Shown here: positions 25,087-36,390 of the stretch, piece after piece
Layout of the letters: each line of letters begins with the position of its first letter
Position numbering within the stretch: position 1 is the stretch's first letter
Origin: Pseudoduganella namucuonensis
GTDB lineage: Bacteria; Pseudomonadota; Gammaproteobacteria; Burkholderiales; Burkholderiaceae_D
Reading direction: 5' to 3'
NCBI RefSeq assembly: GCF_900116645.1
Contig: NZ_FPBO01000041.1
Coordinates: 1 to 64,000, forward strand
DNA length: 64,000 bases
The notes under the pieces: model-generated
Database searches by the model: none
Told to the model about the DNA's origin: nothing
What the model saw: the letters and a program-made list of their open reading frames with translations, nothing else
Program-made: the position numbers and the translations under genes

Positions 25087-25914
25087 ATGCCCGACCTGCT
25101 TTATCAGTTGCGCGGCCTGACCGTGCGGCACCTCGCCGCCGGCCGCGCGCCCGCGCTGCAGGACATCAGCCTGGACATCGCCGCCGGCGAGCAGCTGGCC
25201 CTGATCGGCCCCTCCGGCGCCGGCAAGACCACGCTGCTGGCCACCCTGGCCTGCGCGCACCGGCCGGCCGAGGGCGGCTTCCAGGCCTTCGGCGCCGATC
25301 CCTGGGCGCTGGACAACGGCGCCCGCCACCGCCTGCGCGCGCGCCTGTTCCTGGCGCCACAGACCCCGCCCCTGCCGCCGCGCCAGCGCGTGGTGACGGC
25401 GGTGCTGGCCGCGCGCCTGCCGCAATGGAGCTTGTGGCGCGCGCTGGTGTCGCTGGTGAAGCCGGTCGATCCGGAGGCGGCCTACCGCGCGCTGTCCCGC
25501 TTCAACCTGGGCGACAAGCTGTATAGCCGCGTGGACCGCCTGTCCGGCGGCGAGCGCCAGCGCTGTGGCCTGGCGCGGCTGATGCTGTCCGGCGCGCAGG
25601 CGCTGCTGGTGGACGAGCCGCTGTCCGCGCTCGACCCGGCGCTGTCGCAACTGACGCTGGCCACCCTGCAGCAGGAGGCCTCCGAGCGGGGCGCCGCGCT
25701 GGTGTGCAGCCTGCACCAGGTGGACCTGGCGCTGGCCCACTTCAAGCGCATCGTCGCGCTCAAGCACGGCCGCCTGGTGTTCGACCTGCCGCGCGACCAG
25801 GTCACGCCGGCCATGATCGCCGAACTCTATATGGGCGAACAGCCGCCCGCCAACGCGCCCCTGGCGGACCAGGAACCGGAGCCCGCGAAGCTGGCGACCG
25901 GCGGCTGCCTGTGA
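25087..25914 (+). CDS. ABC transporter ATP-binding protein (PhnC-like)
   Basis: 275 residues. Walker A GPSGAGKTT near residue 39, signature LSGGERQRCGLARL near 155, Walker B ALLVDEPLSALD, and H-loop histidine in CSLHQVD. The C-terminal tail of about 25 residues is proline/alanine-rich. It energises the two permeases that follow and lies 6 bases after the binding-protein gene. Family membership is clear; the oxyanion transported is inferred from the binding protein and genomic context only. Confidence 0.88.
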   Translation: MPDLLYQLRGLTVRHLAAGRAPALQDISLDIAAGEQLALIGPSGAGKTTLLATLACAHRPAEGGFQAFGADPWALDNGARHRLRARLFLAPQTPPLPPRQRVVTAVLAARLPQWSLWRALVSLVKPVDPEAAYRALSRFNLGDKLYSRVDRLSGGERQRCGLARLMLSGAQALLVDEPLSALDPALSQLTLATLQQEASERGAALVCSLHQVDLALAHFKRIVALKHGRLVFDLPRDQVTPAMIAELYMGEQPPANAPLADQEPEPAKLATGGCL

Positions 25915-25916
25915 GC

Positions 25917-26762
25917 ATGCGCACAGTCCCCGCCGTCCCCTACGATGAACGCCACCCCGATCCCGCCTGGCGCGGCCGGGTGACGACGACCGTGCTCGCC
26001 CTCGTCGTGCTGTGGCCGATGGTGGTGGCGAGCGAATTCAAGCCCTTCCAGCTGCTGGACTGGCAAAGCCTGGCGGCCACCGGCCGCTTCCTGGCCGCCT
26101 TCGTGCCGCCCGCGCACTCGCCCGAATTCCTCGACATGCTGCTGCGCGAGACGTGGCAGACCGTGGCAATCGCCACCGCCGGCCTCACGCTGGCCCTGCT
26201 GGGCGCCATCCCCGCCACGCTGCTGGTGACCGAGCGCCTGTCCATCTCCCGCCTGGGCACGGGCCGCATGGCCCTGCCCTCGCGCCTGCTGCGCCAGGCG
26301 GTGCGCTGGCTGCTGGTGCTGCTGCGCAGCGTGCCGGAGCTGGTGTGGGCGCTGCTGTTCGTGCGCATCGTCGGCCTCGGGCCGACGGCCGGCGTGCTGG
26401 CCATCGCCCTCACCTACTGCGGCATGCTGGGCAAGGTGTACGCCGAGATCCTGGAATCGTCCGAGTCGCACGCCAGCCAGGCGATATTGAACAACGGCGG
26501 CGGCAGGCTGGCCGCGCTGCTGTATGGCGCGCTGCCGGAGGCCGCCTCCGAACTGGTGTCCTACACGGTCTACCGCTGGGAATGCGCGATCCGCGGCTCG
26601 GTGGTGATGGGCTTTGTGGGCGCCGGCGGCCTGGGGCAGCGCATGGACGAATCGATGAAGATGATGTCCGGCGGCGAGGTGTCGTCCATGCTGCTGGTGT
26701 TCGTGCTGCTGGTGGCGGCCGCCGACGTGGTGTCGAAGTGGCTGCGCGGGAGGCTGGGATGA
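25917..26762 (+). CDS. ABC transporter permease (PhnE-like), first of pair
   Basis: 281 residues with about six membrane segments. The cytoplasmic EAA-type loop is VYAEILESSESHASQAILNNGG. The motif LLRSVPELVWALLFV occurs in phosphonate/selenate-type permeases and recurs in the next gene. The start may be ATG 25917 or GTG 25911, the latter overlapping the ATPase stop (GTGA). Its own stop overlaps the next permease start by 4 bases. Two different permeases would form a heterodimeric pore. Confidence 0.85.
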   Translation: MRTVPAVPYDERHPDPAWRGRVTTTVLALVVLWPMVVASEFKPFQLLDWQSLAATGRFLAAFVPPAHSPEFLDMLLRETWQTVAIATAGLTLALLGAIPATLLVTERLSISRLGTGRMALPSRLLRQAVRWLLVLLRSVPELVWALLFVRIVGLGPTAGVLAIALTYCGMLGKVYAEILESSESHASQAILNNGGGRLAALLYGALPEAASELVSYTVYRWECAIRGSVVMGFVGAGGLGQRMDESMKMMSGGEVSSMLLVFVLLVAAADVVSKWLRGRLG

Positions 26763-27562
26763 ACCGGGCCGCGACGAAGGCCATGCCCGCCCCGCCGCCG
26801 CGCTCCTGGTCCGGCTGGCTGATGGCGCTGGCCCTGGCCGCGCTGGTGGCGGCCAGTTTCGCCACCCTGCCCCTGAAATGGCGCGACTTCGCCAGCGCCG
26901 ACGCGGTGCGCAGCATGGCCGAATTCCTGGGCGGCTTCGCGCCGCCCGAACTGGGAACGAACTTCCTGCTCAAGACCGCCAACGCCACCCTGGAAACGCT
27001 GGCCATGTCCGCCTTGGGCACGCTGCTGGCGGTGGCCGCCGGCCTGGCGCTGGCCCTGCCGGGCGCGGGCCGCTTCGGCCGTCCCGCGCGCGCGCTGGTG
27101 CGGGTGGCGCTGAACGTGCTACGCTCCGTGCCGGAACTGGTGTGGGCCTCCATCCTGATGATCGCCGCCGGCCTGGGCCCGTTCGCCGGCACCATGGCGC
27201 TGGCGGTGCACACGGCCGGCGTCCTGGGAAGGCTGTTCGCGGACGCGCTGGAAAACGCCGCCCCGCATCCCGAGCAAAGCCTGCGGGCGAACGGCGCGGC
27301 GCCGATGGCGGCCTTCTTCTACGCCACGCTGCCGCAAACCCTGCCGCAGATGCTGTCGTACACGCTGTACCGCTGGGAAAACAACATCCGCGCCGCCGCC
27401 ATCCTCGGCGTGGTGGGCGCGGGCGGCCTGGGACAGATGCTCAAATACCATCTGTCGCTGTTCCAGATGGAGGCCGCGGCCACCGTCATCGTCGCCATGC
27501 TGCTGCTGGTGGCGCTGGTGGACGCCGTCAGCTTCGCCACCCGCCGCGCCCTGACCCGATAG
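26759..27562 (+). CDS. ABC transporter permease (PhnE-like), second of pair
   Basis: 267 residues, paralogous to the preceding permease: VLRSVPELVWASILMIAAGLG and YRWENNIRAAAILGVVGAGGLG match corresponding stretches there, so the pair arose by duplication. A membrane anchor near residues 18-40 precedes the core. ATG overlaps the upstream stop (ATGA). The following ATPase gene begins 19 bases after its stop. Confidence 0.85.
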   Translation: MNRAATKAMPAPPPRSWSGWLMALALAALVAASFATLPLKWRDFASADAVRSMAEFLGGFAPPELGTNFLLKTANATLETLAMSALGTLLAVAAGLALALPGAGRFGRPARALVRVALNVLRSVPELVWASILMIAAGLGPFAGTMALAVHTAGVLGRLFADALENAAPHPEQSLRANGAAPMAAFFYATLPQTLPQMLSYTLYRWENNIRAAAILGVVGAGGLGQMLKYHLSLFQMEAAATVIVAMLLLVALVDAVSFATRRALTR

Positions 27563-27581
27563 ACCAACAAGCAAGGCAACC

Positions 27582-28268
27582 ATGCTCGAACTACGCAAGC
27601 TGTCCAAAACCTACGGCGGCCAGCAGGTGCTGGCCGGCCTGGACTGGGTGTTCAAGCCCGGCGAATTCGTCGCCATCATGGGCGAATCGGGGGTCGGCAA
27701 GTCCACGCTGCTGAACCTGATCGCGGGGCTGGACCGGCCCGATCCCACGCCGCACGCCCCCATCGTGCTCGATGGCGTGGCCATGTCCGCGCTGGACGAC
27801 GACGCCGCCACCAGGCTGCGGCGCGAGAAAATGGGCTTCGTGTTCCAGGCCTTCCACGTGCTGCCGCACCTGACGCTGGAACAGAACGTGGCGCTGCCGC
27901 TGCTCCTGAACCGCATGGCGCTGCACCGCGCGCGGGAGATGCTGGCCGCGGTGGGCCTGGGGGGACGGGGCGGCGACTACCCGCACCAGTTGTCAGGCGG
28001 CGAGATGCAGCGCGTGGCCATCGCCCGCGCCCTGGTGCACAAGCCCGCCCTGGTGCTGGCCGACGAACCCACCGGCAATCTCGATCCGGACACCGCGCAC
28101 GGCATCCTGATGTTGCTGCGCAACGAAATAAAGGCGAGCGGCGCCTGCACAATTATGGTCACGCACTCTCATGCCGCGGCGGAAATGGCCGATAACACCC
28201 TTGTACTGACAAGGTCGGGACTACATATTGGCCAGGGCGTCAACCGGTTCGCGCAAGAAAACGCATAA
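27582..28268 (+). CDS. ABC transporter ATP-binding protein of the LolD/MacB type
   Basis: 228 residues. Walker A GESGVGKST near residue 36, signature LSGGEMQRVAIARAL near 140, and Walker B LVLADEPTGNLD, the DEPTGNLD form typical of the LolD/FtsE/MacB group rather than of PhnC-like importers. It is fifth in the putative selenate operon (19-base gap) and is the second ATPase there. No LolC/MacB-type membrane partner is adjacent. It may act with a distant partner, or has been recruited to this operon. Confidence 0.82.
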   Translation: MLELRKLSKTYGGQQVLAGLDWVFKPGEFVAIMGESGVGKSTLLNLIAGLDRPDPTPHAPIVLDGVAMSALDDDAATRLRREKMGFVFQAFHVLPHLTLEQNVALPLLLNRMALHRAREMLAAVGLGGRGGDYPHQLSGGEMQRVAIARALVHKPALVLADEPTGNLDPDTAHGILMLLRNEIKASGACTIMVTHSHAAAEMADNTLVLTRSGLHIGQGVNRFAQENA

Positions 28269-28438
28269 TTTTTTTGTCAAAGCCTACCATTTATTTTAAG
28301 TTGCAGTATCATACATATAACTTGCTTGGTTATTAATAGATGAGTTGAATCCGCCAATGTTGACGCCTTTGCTTTTGGCGGCGAAACACAAGCCAGGAGA
28401 CGCCAGCCTATCCACGTTTTTTGACTAAGGAGGAAAAC
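28269..28438 (+). promoter_or_regulatory. AT-rich promoter region with an inverted repeat before the small HTH gene
   Basis: This gap is much more AT-rich than its surroundings (around 28271-28345). CCGCCAA (28351-28357) and TTGGCGG (28375-28381) form a 7-bp inverted repeat with a 17-base centre, suitable for a dimeric regulator or a leader hairpin. A strong AAGGAGG ribosome site (28427-28433) ends the region. Confidence 0.45.
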
Positions 28439-28726
28439 ATGAGCGTGCGGCAAAAGAAACTGGAACTGATTGAAGCGATGAATCGAGCCAGAGCTTTAGA
28501 GCCTTCCAGCTTCGTACCCAACAAGTTGCTCGATACGCTGATAGAAAAAATGCACTTGAAGAACGACGCGGAACTGTGTCGTGTGCTGGAGGTCCAACCT
28601 CCCATTATCAGCAAAATACGCCACCGGAAATTGGCTGTAGGTGCCACCATCCTGTTGCGCATGCACGAAAAATCGGAACTCAGTATCCGGGAACTGAAAG
28701 ACCTGTCGACTGCCTCCATGCACTGA
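28439..28726 (+). CDS. Small helix-turn-helix protein (Cro/CI-like)
   Basis: 95 residues, unnamed. Residues 45-75 (NDAELCRVLEVQPPIISKIR) read as an HTH: a helix, turn, and recognition helix with the QPPIISKIRHRK pattern of XRE-like DNA-binding proteins. No effector domain is present. ATG 28439 follows AAGGAGG at 6 bases. The gene is less GC-rich than its neighbours and has an AT-rich promoter, which may indicate transfer. It is not obviously linked to the ABC operon upstream or the TetR gene downstream. Autorepression through the 28351-28381 repeat is a guess. Confidence 0.6.
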   Translation: MSVRQKKLELIEAMNRARALEPSSFVPNKLLDTLIEKMHLKNDAELCRVLEVQPPIISKIRHRKLAVGATILLRMHEKSELSIRELKDLSTASMH

Positions 28727-28752
28727 ATGGCATGACCGTTCATGCAATGCCA

Positions 28753-28780
28753 GGCGCCGGCATCGCAGTCCACCGGCGCC
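28753..28780. terminator. GC-rich hairpin between the HTH gene and the convergent TetR gene
   Basis: GGCGCCGG (28753-28760) and CCGGCGCC (28773-28780) form a perfect 8-bp stem with a 12-base loop. It lies 26 bases after one stop codon and 30 bases from the other, so it probably serves both directions. No long T-run is present on either side. Confidence 0.5.
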
Positions 28781-28810
28781 ATTAACAGCCCAACCCCCGC
28801 TGTTATCCCC

Positions 28811-29404
28811 TCACGCCCCATCCCCCGTTTTCTTTCCATCCGTCTTCGCCGGCTCGAGCCGCGCGCGCAGGCGTTGCAGCGCATGGACGAATCCGTCCGG
28901 ACGATCGAACGCGCGCGCCAGCACCAGCGCGCCCTGGATGCCGCCCACCACCTCCTCCGCCAGCGCGGCGGCCGCGTCGCCGTTGTGCCCCAGGCGCACC
29001 AGCGCGCCGGCCAGCGCGTCTATCCACGCGCCGAAGTAATCGCGCACGCGCTCGGCGTAGCGGTCGCGCTCATTGCCCAGCGCGAACACGCCCACCAGGC
29101 ACACCTTGCGGCCGGAAAGGAAGTAGCGCCGCACCTCGTCGAACATGCCGTCCACGCCGGCCACCGGGTCCGCGCCTTCGCGCAGCGGCTCGAACACGTG
29201 CACGCGGAACCAGTCGTCGATTTCCGCCAGCACGGCTTCCGCCATCTCCTCCTTCCCTCCGGGGAAGAAGTTGTAGATGCTGCCCTTGCCTAGTTTCGTG
29301 CCTTCGCTGATGCGGGCCAGGCTGGCCCCCTCGAAGCCGTACACGCGGAAGACCTCGGCCAGCATGGGCACCACGTCCCTCCGTTCGGCGATGGTGCGCG
29401 CCAT
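28811..29404 (-). CDS. TetR-family transcriptional regulator
   Basis: 197 residues. The N-terminal HTH (FRVYGFEGASLARISEGTKLGKGSIYNFFPGGKEEM) covers about residues 17-52, with the KGSIYNFF recognition helix of TetR proteins. The C-terminal domain is helical and resembles the TetR_C group with the conserved W.I.AL pattern. GGGAG precedes ATG 29404. It follows the DUF1348 gene by 11 bases and is probably transcribed with it from the promoter holding two near-palindromic sites (29911-29945), which it may bind as an autorepressor. Confidence 0.88.
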   Translation of the reverse strand: MARTIAERRDVVPMLAEVFRVYGFEGASLARISEGTKLGKGSIYNFFPGGKEEMAEAVLAEIDDWFRVHVFEPLREGADPVAGVDGMFDEVRRYFLSGRKVCLVGVFALGNERDRYAERVRDYFGAWIDALAGALVRLGHNGDAAAALAEEVVGGIQGALVLARAFDRPDGFVHALQRLRARLEPAKTDGKKTGDGA

Positions 29405-29415
29405 CCCGGCTCCCC

Positions 29416-29895
29416 TCAGAAACCCAGCGCGGTCAGGCCGGGGTGGTCGTCCGGACGCGGACCGCTGGCGTCCCAAAGCAGTTTGCGCTCGCTTTCCCGT
29501 ATCGGCGTCTCATTGATGCTGGCGTGGCGGTGGTGCATCAGGCCGTGTTCGTCGAATTCCCAGTTCTCGTTGCCGTAGGCGCGGTACCACTGGCCGGAAT
29601 CGTCGTGGTATTCGTAGGCGAAGCGCACGGCGATGCGCGCGCCGTCGAAGGCCCACAACTCCTTGACCAGGCGGTAATCGAGTTCGCGCGTCCACTTGCG
29701 TTTCAGCAGCGCGACGATGGCTTCGCGCCCCTGGACGAACTCGCCCCGGTTGCGCCACCAGCTGTCCTCGGTGTAGGCCAGCGAGACCTTCTCGGGGTCG
29801 CGGGTGTTCCAGCCGTTTTCGGCCAGGCGTATTTTCTGGATCGCGCTCTCGCGGGTGAACGGCGGCAGCGGCGGGCGGGCGGAGGCTTGCGGCAT
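29416..29895 (-). CDS. DUF1348 (NTF2-like) family protein
   Basis: 159 residues, cone-shaped NTF2-like fold expected. Markers are AENGWNTRDPEKVSLAYTED, WWRNRGEFVQGREAI and YEYHDDSGQWYRAYGNENWEFDE, all characteristic of the DUF1348 group, whose biochemical role is not established. It has no signal peptide and so is cytoplasmic. AAGG lies 7 bases before the ATG. It is the first gene of a two-gene unit with the TetR regulator, so its expression is likely induced by the ligand of that regulator. Confidence 0.82.
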   Translation of the reverse strand: MPQASARPPLPPFTRESAIQKIRLAENGWNTRDPEKVSLAYTEDSWWRNRGEFVQGREAIVALLKRKWTRELDYRLVKELWAFDGARIAVRFAYEYHDDSGQWYRAYGNENWEFDEHGLMHHRHASINETPIRESERKLLWDASGPRPDDHPGLTALGF

Positions 29896-29910
29896 GATGG
29901 ACCTTTCAAA

Positions 29911-29945
29911 TGTACCGATCGGAACACAATGTACCGATCAGTACA
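29911..29945. promoter_or_regulatory. Two near-palindromic sites, candidate TetR operators
   Basis: TGTACCGATCGGAACA (29911-29926) and TGTACCGATCAGTACA (29930-29945) share TGTACCGATC and are each close to perfect palindromes; centres are 19 bases apart, about two helical turns. They lie 16-50 bases before the DUF1348 ATG, overlapping the expected promoter. Repression of the unit by its own TetR protein is the simplest reading. Confidence 0.65.
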
Positions 29946-29959
29946 AATACTATAGTCCC

Positions 29960-29973
29960 GCCCGGCGCCGGGC
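29960..29973. terminator. 14-bp perfect palindrome after the olsB-like gene
   Basis: GCCCGGCGCCGGGC lies 15 bases past the stop of the leftward acyltransferase gene and before the promoter of the next leftward unit. It can form a short GC-rich hairpin but lacks a T-run on the minus strand, so its terminator role is tentative. Confidence 0.4.
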
Positions 29974-29987
29974 GCAAGGATTTTTTC

Positions 29988-30749
29988 CTACTGGCCGTCG
30001 ACGCCGTAGTGGCGCGCGTAGCGGGCGTCCAGGTTCGCCAGCGGCATCAGCAGGAACAGGTCGGCGCTTTCGAAATCGGGATCCCAGGCCGGTTCGCCGC
30101 AGATCCAGGCGCCGGAGCGCATATAGCCTTTCAGCAGCGGCGGCACTTGCATGGTCTGCGCGGGCTCGAGTTTGGTGTAGGGGAATGGCAGGTGCGGGGT
30201 GACGCGGTATTCCACCGGCGCCATGTGCTTGACCGACAGCGCGTTGTAGACCGCCACGGCGTTGTGGCCGCCGTCCGCCAGGCTGATGCTGGCGCAGCCG
30301 GCCAGGAAGTCGCAGCGCTCGCGGCGCATGTATTCGGCCAGGCCGGACCATAGCAGCAGGATCACCGCGCCGCCGCGGTAATCCGGGTGGATGCAGGCGC
30401 GGCCCGCCTCCACGATACGGTTGCGCACGTTGTTCAGGCGGCTCAGGTCGAATTCGTTCTCGGAGTAGACGCGGCCCAGCTTGTGGGCGCGCGCGGCGCT
30501 CAGCAGGCGGTAGGTGCCCACCACTTTCAGGGTGTTGGAATCGCGCACGATCAGGTGATCGCAGTGCTCGTCGAATTCGTCGCTGTCCAGGCCATCGTCG
30601 CTGGCCAGCGCCGTCAGTCCCATCGTCTCGATAAACACCTTGTAGCGCAGGCGCTGGACTTCGCGCAACTCCTCCGGGGTGCTGGCCATGCTGAGCACCA
30701 GCTTGCCGGAGGATGCGCGGACGTCTGCCTGTATCAGATGCTGTTGCAT
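29988..30749 (-). CDS. olsB: OlsB-like N-acyltransferase (GNAT superfamily)
   Basis: 253 residues of the acetyltransferase_5 type. Key stretches are RYKVFIETMG, DEHCDHLIVRD, VVGTYRLL and EAGRACIHPDYRGGAVILLLW, the pattern of ornithine/lysine acyl-ACP N-acyltransferases and related N-acyl amino acid synthases. OlsB transfers a 3-hydroxyacyl group to ornithine to give lyso-ornithine lipid. No olsA-type acyltransferase is adjacent, so the final product is uncertain; a homoserine-lactone or N-acyl amino acid product is a less likely alternative. It is a single-gene unit. Confidence 0.78.
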   Translation of the reverse strand: MQQHLIQADVRASSGKLVLSMASTPEELREVQRLRYKVFIETMGLTALASDDGLDSDEFDEHCDHLIVRDSNTLKVVGTYRLLSAARAHKLGRVYSENEFDLSRLNNVRNRIVEAGRACIHPDYRGGAVILLLWSGLAEYMRRERCDFLAGCASISLADGGHNAVAVYNALSVKHMAPVEYRVTPHLPFPYTKLEPAQTMQVPPLLKGYMRSGAWICGEPAWDPDFESADLFLLMPLANLDARYARHYGVDGQ

Positions 30750-30833
30750 GCTTTATCCTTGTGAGTTGAGACAAGGCAAGCGTAGCGTCCGATTACTTCA
30801 AGAAAATGACACCGGGATGTCAGTTTTATTACA

Positions 30834-31778
30834 TTAGCTTTTCTTCGGGCGGCCCGTTTTCAGTTGCGGCAGCGAGGCCAGCACGCCTTTCAGGGTCGGC
30901 ATGTCGACCTTGCTGATCAGGGCGACGCCCACGCGCAGCAGTTCGCTTTTCTTGATTTCAAAGCCGGCTTTCAGCGCGGCTTTTTTCACCAGGCCCAGCA
31001 CCGCGTATTCGGCTTCCGGCATCGTGAAGCTGTCGCGCACCAGTTTTTCCTTGCGCGCCTTGTCCTTCGACAGGGCGTCAGGCTTGGCGGCGCGCGCCTT
31101 GGCCGGGGCCTTGGCTTCGGCCTTGGGCGCGGATGGCTTCACGGCCGCCTTGGCGGTGGTCTTTGCGGCGGGTTTTGGCGCGGCGGCTTTAGAGGCGGCT
31201 TTAGGGGCGGCGCTCGTGACGGTCTTCGTTACGGCCTTGGCGGCGGCTTTAGGGTTGGCCTTGGCGTCGGATTTGACGGCCTTGGATGCCTTCGGCGCGG
31301 CTTTGCCAGCCTTGGCGGCGGCCTTGGTATCGGCCTTGGCGCTGGCTTTGTCCGCGGCCTTGCCGGCGGCTTTGCCCGCGGTTTTGTCAGCCGCGCCGGT
31401 GGTGGATTTCGCGGCGGCTTTCGCGGCCGGTTTGGCGGCGGCGCTCACCGGTGCCTTGGCTTCGGCTTTGACGGCGGCTTTGCCCGCGACGGCTTTCGGG
31501 GCGGCCTTGGCCGCTGGCTTGGCATCGGCGGCGGCGGGAGCGGCGGCGCTGTCAGCAGCCTTGGCCGCCTTGGCGGCGGGGGCGGCATCCGCGGTCTTCG
31601 CGGCGGGCGCCGCCTTCGCCTTCGCCGCCCCCTTGACGGACGAGCGCGAAGCCGGCTTCACCGCGGCGGTCTTCTCCGCTGGCGCTTCGGGCGCGGCCTT
31701 GGCGACGGCTGGCTTGGTGTCGGTTTCAGCGGTGCTGGATGGGGCGGTGGCGCCGTTGGCGGATCCTGGTTTGTTCAT
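30834..31778 (-). CDS. Histone H1-like alanine/lysine-rich protein with conserved C-terminal domain
   Basis: 314 residues. Residues 15-235 are a low-complexity tail of A, K, P and S with repeated AAKA/KAAAK motifs, strongly basic, like histone H1 tails and bacterial AlgP/BpH1-type proteins that coat DNA. The last 75 residues are not repetitive: FTMPEAEYAVLGLVKKAALK through LPQLKTGRPKKS, probably a small helical DNA-binding or dimerisation domain. AGGAG precedes the ATG. Repeat number is likely to vary between strains. Nucleoid binding is inferred from composition. Confidence 0.78.
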   Translation of the reverse strand: MNKPGSANGATAPSSTAETDTKPAVAKAAPEAPAEKTAAVKPASRSSVKGAAKAKAAPAAKTADAAPAAKAAKAADSAAAPAAADAKPAAKAAPKAVAGKAAVKAEAKAPVSAAAKPAAKAAAKSTTGAADKTAGKAAGKAADKASAKADTKAAAKAGKAAPKASKAVKSDAKANPKAAAKAVTKTVTSAAPKAASKAAAPKPAAKTTAKAAVKPSAPKAEAKAPAKARAAKPDALSKDKARKEKLVRDSFTMPEAEYAVLGLVKKAALKAGFEIKKSELLRVGVALISKVDMPTLKGVLASLPQLKTGRPKKS

Positions 31779-31816
31779 GTGAACTCCTGATTATTGAATA
31801 ATATAAACAGTATATA

Positions 31817-32913
31817 CTATTCTTCGCCATCGCCAAACTCGCGTGCGATTTCGGCGAAACGCCCTTCTATCTCCAGGAACGCGTCCAGGATATCGGGATC
31901 GAAATGGGTGCCCCGCCCGTCACGCATGACGGCCAGCGCGTCGGCGTGGCTGAAGGGCGGCTTGTAGACGCGCCTGGAGATCAGCGCGTCATACACGTCG
32001 GCCACCGCCATCAGGCGCGCCGACAGCGGAATCGCGTCGCCGGCCAGCTGGTCCGGATAGCCGCTGCCGTCCCACTTCTCCTGGTGCGAATGGGCGATCT
32101 CGCGCGCGTAGGTGAGGAAGCCGTTGCTGCCGCCTATGTATTCCTCCACCTGCCGTATGGTGTCCCGGCCGTACACGGCGTGGCGCTTCATCACCTCGAA
32201 TTCGCTCGCGTCCAGCTTGCCCGGCTTGTGCAGGATGCTGTCCGGGATGCCGACCTTGCCGATGTCGTGCAACGGCGCGGACTTGTACAGCAGCGTGATG
32301 TTCTCGTCCGTCAGTTCGGCCGCGAAGCGCGGGTGGTTCTGCAACCGCCTGGCCAGCGCCGCCACGTAGTTCTGCGTGCGGCGGATATGGTTGCCCGTCT
32401 CGTGGTCGCGCGTCTCGGCCATGGTGGCCATGGCCATGATGGTGGCGTCCTGCATCAGCGACAGCTGGCCGGTGCGCTCCCGCACCAGCGTCTCCAGGCC
32501 ACGGTTCTCGGCCCTCAGCGCCTGGCGCGCGTCCTTCAGCTGCAAGTGCGTGGCCACGCGCGCGAACAGGATGGGCGGGCTGATGGGCTTGGTCAGGTAA
32601 TCGACCGCGCCGGCGCGCAAGCCCATGGCCTCGTCCTCCGGCTGGCTCTTGGCGGTCAGGAAGATCACCGGCACCTCGCTGGTGCGCGGGTCGCGCTTGA
32701 GCTGGCGGCAGGTTTCGTAGCCGTCCAGGCCGGGCATCATCACGTCCAGCAGGATCAGGTCCACCTCCGAGCTGCCGACGATCTGCAGCGCGGTGGCGCC
32801 GTTGGTGGCCACCTTGGTCTGGTACTTCTCCTTCAGGAGGCTGGACAGCAGCGTGATGTTGTCCGGCGTGTCGTCGACGATCAGGATGGTGGGGCGGGCT
32901 TGTGTCTTGGCTT

Positions 32914-32917
<4 letters not shown>
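31817..32917 (-). CDS. Two-component response regulator with HD-GYP phosphodiesterase output
   Basis: 366 residues. The receiver domain (1-125) has the acidic pair in LIVDDTPDN, phospho-acceptor in LILLDVMMPGLDGYE and the conserved lysine in YLTKPIS. After a short coiled coil comes the HD-GYP domain with HDIGKVGIPDSIL and HQEKWDGSGYPDQL, all metal and GYP residues present, so c-di-GMP hydrolysis is expected. Its ATG overlaps the stop of the hybrid kinase gene (ATGA), making it the probable output of that kinase. Confidence 0.92.

Positions 32918-36389
<3,472 letters not shown>

Positions 36390-36390
<1 letters not shown>

Noticed and set aside
30900..31750. Repetitive DNA as a CRISPR or satellite array
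   Set aside because: The repeats are imperfect, in frame, and encode an A/K-rich protein with a good start and ribosome site.
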